A program made the position numbers and the translations under genes. A stretch of DNA of 64,000 nucleotides from JBAXEO01 sp963789515 (GTDB taxonomy: Bacteria; Actinomycetota; Coriobacteriia; Anaerosomatales; JAAXUF01), in contig CAWBKW010000004.1 in NCBI GenBank assembly GCA_963789515.1, forward strand, positions 62,001-126,000, in the 5' to 3' direction. Positions within the stretch are counted from its first letter, which is position 1; every line of letters starts with the position of its first letter. Shown here piece by piece: positions 60,328 to 64,000 of the stretch. The notes beneath the pieces are model-generated. The model ran no database searches and had not been told where the DNA came from. It saw nothing but the letters and a program-made list of their open reading frames with translations.

Positions 60328-62121
60328 ATGGCGCACGGCGTGTCACTGAAGTCACTCGCCAAGAGCGACCGTCCCTCTTCCACCCGCGAGGTCGTGTGGC
60401 GACTATGGGGCTATCTCTGGCCCTACAAGGTGAGCCTGTTGGGCGGCGGCATCTGGGTGGTCCTCACTTCTGTCTCAGCCGCCGCGACTCCGGCTCTCAC
60501 CGGGCTGATCATCAACCTCGCGACGGCAAGCGCCGAGACCGGCGGCAGCGCGCGAGTGCTCATCGCCCCCGGCGCGCTGCTGGTGGCCTTGTCCGTCTTC
60601 GGGTGGATCGCACAGCGCCAGCAGATCCTCATGCTCGGCACCGCCGGCCAGAAAGCCGTCTACGACCTGCGAAGCGCGGTCTTCTCGGCGATCTCGGGGC
60701 TCGACGTCGCATACTTCGAATCAGTGGAGTCAGGCGACCTGATGAGCCGGCTCATCAACGATGTCAACCAGGTGGACAGCTTCCTCTCGCAAGGGTTTCG
60801 GCGGCTGCTCGGTGCCGTCGTCGGACTGATCGCCACGCTCATCGCCATGTTCTGGCTGAACTGGCGACTCGCGCTGACCACACTCATCGTCGTGCCGGTG
60901 ATGCTGGGCGTCACCCGGCTCTTCGGTCTGATCGCGAGAGGTGCCTTCCGCACGCGGCAAGAGGCGATCGGCAACGTGAGCGCCACCCTCGCCGAGGAGA
61001 TAGGCGGGATCAAGGTCGCCCAGGCGTTCAACCGCACCGACCGCAACCGCACGCAGTTCTCAGAGCGAAACGCCGCCAACCGGGACGCGAACGTGAGCGC
61101 AGCCGTGGTCTCCTCGGCGTTCTCCCCGGTCCTCGGGGTCGTCTCGGCACTGGCCACGGCGATCGTCGCAGGGGTCGGCGGCTACCTTGCCGCAGAGCAG
61201 GTCATCTCCCTGGGAGTGGTGGTGGCGTTCTTCGCCTACGCACGGCAGTTCTTCAACTCGATCTCACAGATGTCGTCGCTGTACTCGGATGCCCAGTCCG
61301 CCCTTGCCGGGGGTGAGCGCGTGTTCGCGGTGCTCGACACGCCGGTTCACGTGACAGATGCCCCCGGCGCGCGGGCGTTGTCCCGGGCGAAGGGGCACAT
61401 CGAGTTTCGCGACGTACGCTTCTCCTACGGTTCAGGCCCGGAGATCCTCCACGGCATCGATCTCGCGGTTGAAGCCGGGACGACACTCGCCGTCGTCGGG
61501 GCGACGGGAGCCGGCAAGACCACACTTCTCAACCTGGTCCCACGCTTCTACGACGCGTCAGGCGGCTCGGTACTCGTCGACGGCATCGATGTCCGGGACC
61601 TGACGCTCTCGTCCCTTAGAGCGAACTTCGGGATCGTCCTTCAGGATCCGTTCCTCTTCTCGGGCACGATCGCCGACAACATCCGCTATGGATCGCTTGA
61701 GGCTTCCGACGATGATCTGCGTGAGGCCGTCGAGCTTGCCGGCGCCACCGGGTTCATCGCCTCGCTGCCACAGGGCTTCGACACGCTCGTCGACGAGCGC
61801 GGCGCGACGCTGTCGACGGGGCAGCGGCAGCTGATCGCCTTCGCCCGGGCGGTGGTTGGCAACCCGGCGATCCTGATCCTCGATGAGGCGACATCGTCGG
61901 TGGATACCCGGACCGAGATGCTCATCCAGGCCGGACTCCGCAGCATCCTGAAGCACCGCACCTCGCTGATAATCGCGCACCGGCTTTCCACCGTGCGCGA
62001 CGCCGACGCGATCGTCGTCCTCGACGAGGGTCGAGTGGTCGAACGAGGCACCTACGCCGAGCTGATGGCTCGAGACGGCGCGTTCTCGCGCCTGCATGCG
62101 GCCCAGTTCGCCTCGGAGTAG
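60328..62121 (+). CDS. ABC exporter half 2, catalytic ATPase
   Basis: Partner of the preceding gene, 597 residues if started at ATG 60328 (GAGGGCGG ten bases upstream). It has six helices and an ATPase domain with Walker A GATGAGKTT, Walker B ILILDEATSSVD with the catalytic Glu, and H-loop IIAHRLST. Its signature is LSTGQRQ instead of LSGGQ, the change expected at the inactive site formed with half 1. The reading frame is continuous with half 1. A PadR regulator follows. Confidence 0.92.
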   Translation: MAHGVSLKSLAKSDRPSSTREVVWRLWGYLWPYKVSLLGGGIWVVLTSVSAAATPALTGLIINLATASAETGGSARVLIAPGALLVALSVFGWIAQRQQILMLGTAGQKAVYDLRSAVFSAISGLDVAYFESVESGDLMSRLINDVNQVDSFLSQGFRRLLGAVVGLIATLIAMFWLNWRLALTTLIVVPVMLGVTRLFGLIARGAFRTRQEAIGNVSATLAEEIGGIKVAQAFNRTDRNRTQFSERNAANRDANVSAAVVSSAFSPVLGVVSALATAIVAGVGGYLAAEQVISLGVVVAFFAYARQFFNSISQMSSLYSDAQSALAGGERVFAVLDTPVHVTDAPGARALSRAKGHIEFRDVRFSYGSGPEILHGIDLAVEAGTTLAVVGATGAGKTTLLNLVPRFYDASGGSVLVDGIDVRDLTLSSLRANFGIVLQDPFLFSGTIADNIRYGSLEASDDDLREAVELAGATGFIASLPQGFDTLVDERGATLSTGQRQLIAFARAVVGNPAILILDEATSSVDTRTEMLIQAGLRSILKHRTSLIIAHRLSTVRDADAIVVLDEGRVVERGTYAELMARDGAFSRLHAAQFASE

Positions 62122-62272
62122 CGCCGCGTACGAGTCTCGGCCCGGACTTCCCCCGCCGCGACGACTCTCGGGCTCGGAATCGCGCATCGGTACCCCATCA
62201 GCCTCAGCCTCAGTCTCTCCACGAACCCATCTAGCTGCGCTTTCACGCGCTTCCTCAATCTCAGCTAGAGTG

Positions 62273-62301
62273 TTGCAAACTATATAGGACTCCTCTACTA
62301 T
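62273..62301 (+). promoter_or_regulatory. padR promoter with repeated ACTATAT
   Basis: TTGCAA (62273-62278), 17 bases, TACTAT (62296-62301). ACTATAT occurs in the spacer (62279) and again at the -10 (62297), 18 bases apart, and AGGA-C-TCCT lies between. The stretch is AT-rich against a GC-rich background and could be the PadR operator. Bases 62122-62270 hold nothing I can name. Confidence 0.65.
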
Positions 62302-62337
62302 ATGTTCTGTCACTTATGGTTCTTGGGGGGAGCGGGG

Positions 62338-62946
62338 ATGTCGCTGGAAGCGGCGATCATGGGGTTTCTTGCGGTCGAGCCGCGCTCCGGCTACGACCTG
62401 AAGACCCGCTGCTTCGACAGGCAGGCGGCGGCCTTCTGGACTGCGGATCAGGCGCAGATCTACCGCACGCTCGAGCGGCTGCAGTCCGGACGGTTGGTCA
62501 CCTGCACTCGCACGCGGCAGGTCGGCAGGCCGGACCGCAAGGTCTACCGGCTGACCGCCGCGGGCGCCAGAGTCTTCGAGAGTTGGATCGCCTCGCCCTC
62601 GCCCCTCACGCCGCCACGAGACCAATTCCTGCTGCAGGTGTTCTTCTCGGCGGCGCTGCCCGACGGCGAGATCGTTGAGAACCTGGCCCGCCAGCGGAGC
62701 GCCCACCAGACGAGGCTCGAGGACCTGCGAGGTGAAGTCGGCGCATTGGCCCAAGACGCCACCCTCCCGCGCCGCACCCGCCTCTTGAGAGAGGCCGCAT
62801 TCGACGGGGCCATCGCGCGTGAGCGGGCTTCGATCGACTGGCTCGACGACACCATCGAAGCCATCGAAGGCGGACGTCTTCCCGCAACGGCACGTCCCGC
62901 CGCACCCGGAGACAGTAAGCGCGCGGCGGGCTCGGACTCGGCATGA
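62338..62946 (+). CDS. PadR family transcriptional regulator
   Basis: A 202-residue repressor: an N-terminal winged helix (LEAAIMGFLAVEPRSGYDLK, then IYRTLERLQSGRLVTC and GRPDRKVYRLTAAGARVF) and a C-terminal helical dimer domain (Vir_C-like). The ATG at 62338 has GGGGGGAG upstream; earlier codons are not needed. PadR proteins often control neighbouring multidrug exporters and themselves, which fits the ABC exporter just upstream. Confidence 0.9.
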   Translation: MSLEAAIMGFLAVEPRSGYDLKTRCFDRQAAAFWTADQAQIYRTLERLQSGRLVTCTRTRQVGRPDRKVYRLTAAGARVFESWIASPSPLTPPRDQFLLQVFFSAALPDGEIVENLARQRSAHQTRLEDLRGEVGALAQDATLPRRTRLLREAAFDGAIARERASIDWLDDTIEAIEGGRLPATARPAAPGDSKRAAGSDSA

Positions 62947-62977
62947 GACAGTCGGCAGTCCTTCATGGAGGTACCCC

Positions 62978-63586
62978 GTGAGAATCGTTGCGATCGATGC
63001 GAGCCCGTCCCGCAGTGTCGTGAGCCTCTCGGTCGAGGCTGCTGCACGATCGGCAGAGCACTCGGAGGCGACGGTGGAACGAGTGCGTCTCGCGGAACTG
63101 CAGGTGATGACCTGTACCGGCTGCGGGATGTGCCGCTACGGCGGCGGCTGCAAGATAGCCGACGATCTGCCGGACCTCGCGCGACAGATAGCTGAGGCCG
63201 ACGGCGTTATCATCGGGTTGCCCGCCTACTTCCGAAGGCCGGACCCGGCCCTGCAGACGATGCTCGAACGGCTGCAACGCTTCTTTCCCCACGACGGGCA
63301 GCAGGTGCTTCCCGGCCTGGCCGCAACCCACCGCCCGGGAACCACCCTGGGCCGCGGAGCGAAGCGCGCAGTCATCATCACGGCGAGCCGCGCGCCGGAG
63401 CCCTTGGCCACCTTCTTCGGCTACACCACGGGCCCGATTCGAGAGCTCAGGAGCGCGCTCGGGGCCGGAGGCATACGCACTGTGGGGTCGCTCGCGCTCA
63501 CGGGCGGCTGGTGGCGTGAGTCGTTCGACGAGTGGGAGCGCGACAAGGCGACGTCGCTCGGAAGGATGCTCGCGGGAAGAGCGTAG
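62978..63586 (+). CDS. Iron-sulfur flavoprotein / NADPH-dependent FMN reductase family
   Basis: A 202-residue flavodoxin-fold protein. It begins IVAIDASPSRSVVS (FMN phosphate loop). CTGCGMCRYGGGC gives Cys-2-Cys-2-Cys-5-Cys near residue 46, the compact cluster motif of iron-sulfur flavoproteins. ADGVIIGLPAYFRRPDP is the second flavin contact. GTG start with GGAGGTACCCC. It follows padR on the same strand and may be part of the same regulated set. Electron partner unknown. Confidence 0.85.
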   Translation: MRIVAIDASPSRSVVSLSVEAAARSAEHSEATVERVRLAELQVMTCTGCGMCRYGGGCKIADDLPDLARQIAEADGVIIGLPAYFRRPDPALQTMLERLQRFFPHDGQQVLPGLAATHRPGTTLGRGAKRAVIITASRAPEPLATFFGYTTGPIRELRSALGAGGIRTVGSLALTGGWWRESFDEWERDKATSLGRMLAGRA

Positions 63587-63659
63587 CCGAACCCAAGCCC
63601 TGCGCAGCGGTCATCGATGGCGCCGGCTCGCGGCGCGGAGCCGCGGGAGGAATCCGAAC

Positions 63660-64000
63660 CTAGTCGGCCAGGTGGCAGTTGAGGCAGAGATCGTCATCCA
63701 TCTCGACGAGCAGATGGGCGTTCTGGGTCTCGTGGGGGAAGTTCTGGAACGCCGGGTTCCCGCCGGTTCCCGTACCGTCGAGGCTCGCGGCGAAGACCGC
63801 AGCCGACGCCTCGGCACCCGCCATCGTCCCCACGAACCTGCTGTCCTCGTGACACTGCTGGCAGATGGGCTTGTGATCGCCCTGCTGAGATGTGCGGGTG
63901 GTGGGGCCGGAGCGATACGGCATCAGGTAGCCACGATTGTCCTGCGCCAACGGCCCGCGCTCGGTCTCTGTGGTAGATCCCGTCTTGGCTGAGCTTCGCC
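63660..64000 (-). CDS. Multihaem c-type cytochrome, C-terminal part (cut by window edge)
   Basis: The last 113 or so residues of a protein that continues beyond base 64000; the frame is open to the edge. It has two haem-binding motifs, CQQCH and CLNCH, the second four residues from the end. The sequence (ICQQCHEDSRFVG, NFPHETQNAHLLVEMDDDLCLNCH) suggests an extracytoplasmic electron carrier with doubled CXXCH motifs. Which respiratory chain it serves cannot be told. The stop is at 63660-63662; convergent with the flavoprotein. Confidence 0.82.
   Translation of the reverse strand, partial: RSSAKTGSTTETERGPLAQDNRGYLMPYRSGPTTRTSQQGDHKPICQQCHEDSRFVGTMAGAEASAAVFAASLDGTGTGGNPAFQNFPHETQNAHLLVEMDDDLCLNCHLAD

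Overview
The window is high-GC DNA from an actinobacterium, most likely a member of Coriobacteriia or a close relative. This is inferred from gene content: a DUF2469 gene beside ligA, a class II (B12-dependent) ribonucleotide reductase, MetH without a reactivation domain coupled to MetV and MetF, a PASTA-type class A PBP, an ER-type (SipW-like) signal peptidase, and the end of a multihaem c-type cytochrome. Start codons include GTG, TTG and ATC, and GGAGG-type ribosome sites match the 16S 3' end. No mobile element, CRISPR array or prophage was seen.

Layout. 1-12.5 kb: ligA (cut by the window edge), DUF2469, yebC, pdxST, a DUF3048 lipoprotein, lgt, lemA, azlCD, DUF1015, an endonuclease III-like glycosylase, small Cys-rich proteins, an FAD reductase and dcd. 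12.6-15.5 kb: nrdJ behind a promoter with two NrdR-like boxes, and a NifU-domain protein. 15.6-20.9 kb: one rRNA operon (16S-23S-5S, minus strand, no spacer tRNA). 20.9-30 kb: a candidate small RNA, tyrS, and two class A PBPs on either side of a U32 peptidase. 30-40.4 kb: one long arginine operon, argCJBDFRG, a TatA-like microprotein, argH, mpg and a NIF3-like gene, behind a promoter overlapped by two ARG-box-like palindromes. 40.5-48.8 kb: pheST behind a Phe T-box, a SipW/TasA-like pair, infC-rpmI-rplT with an attenuator leader and an ATC start codon, and a two-component system. 48.8-57 kb: lpdA-ridA-lipA and nudix-membrane protein-metH-metV-metF. 57-64 kb: an EamA transporter, a SHOCT protein, a heterodimer-type ABC exporter, a PadR regulator, an iron-sulfur flavoprotein and a truncated cytochrome gene.

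How it fits together. The arginine genes form one co-translated pathway with their own repressor. metH, metV and metF overlap by four bases and join methylene-THF reduction to methionine synthesis. lpdA and lipA serve lipoylated enzyme complexes. pdxST supplies PLP.

Quality warning. Ten otherwise intact conserved genes (lgt, DUF1015, endonuclease III, tyrS, PBP1, U32 peptidase, argD, argJ, lipA, ABC exporter half 1) each carry one single-base frameshift. Eight look like +1 insertions and two like -1 deletions. These are far more likely sequencing or assembly errors than pseudogenes, so those genes are given here with repaired spans.
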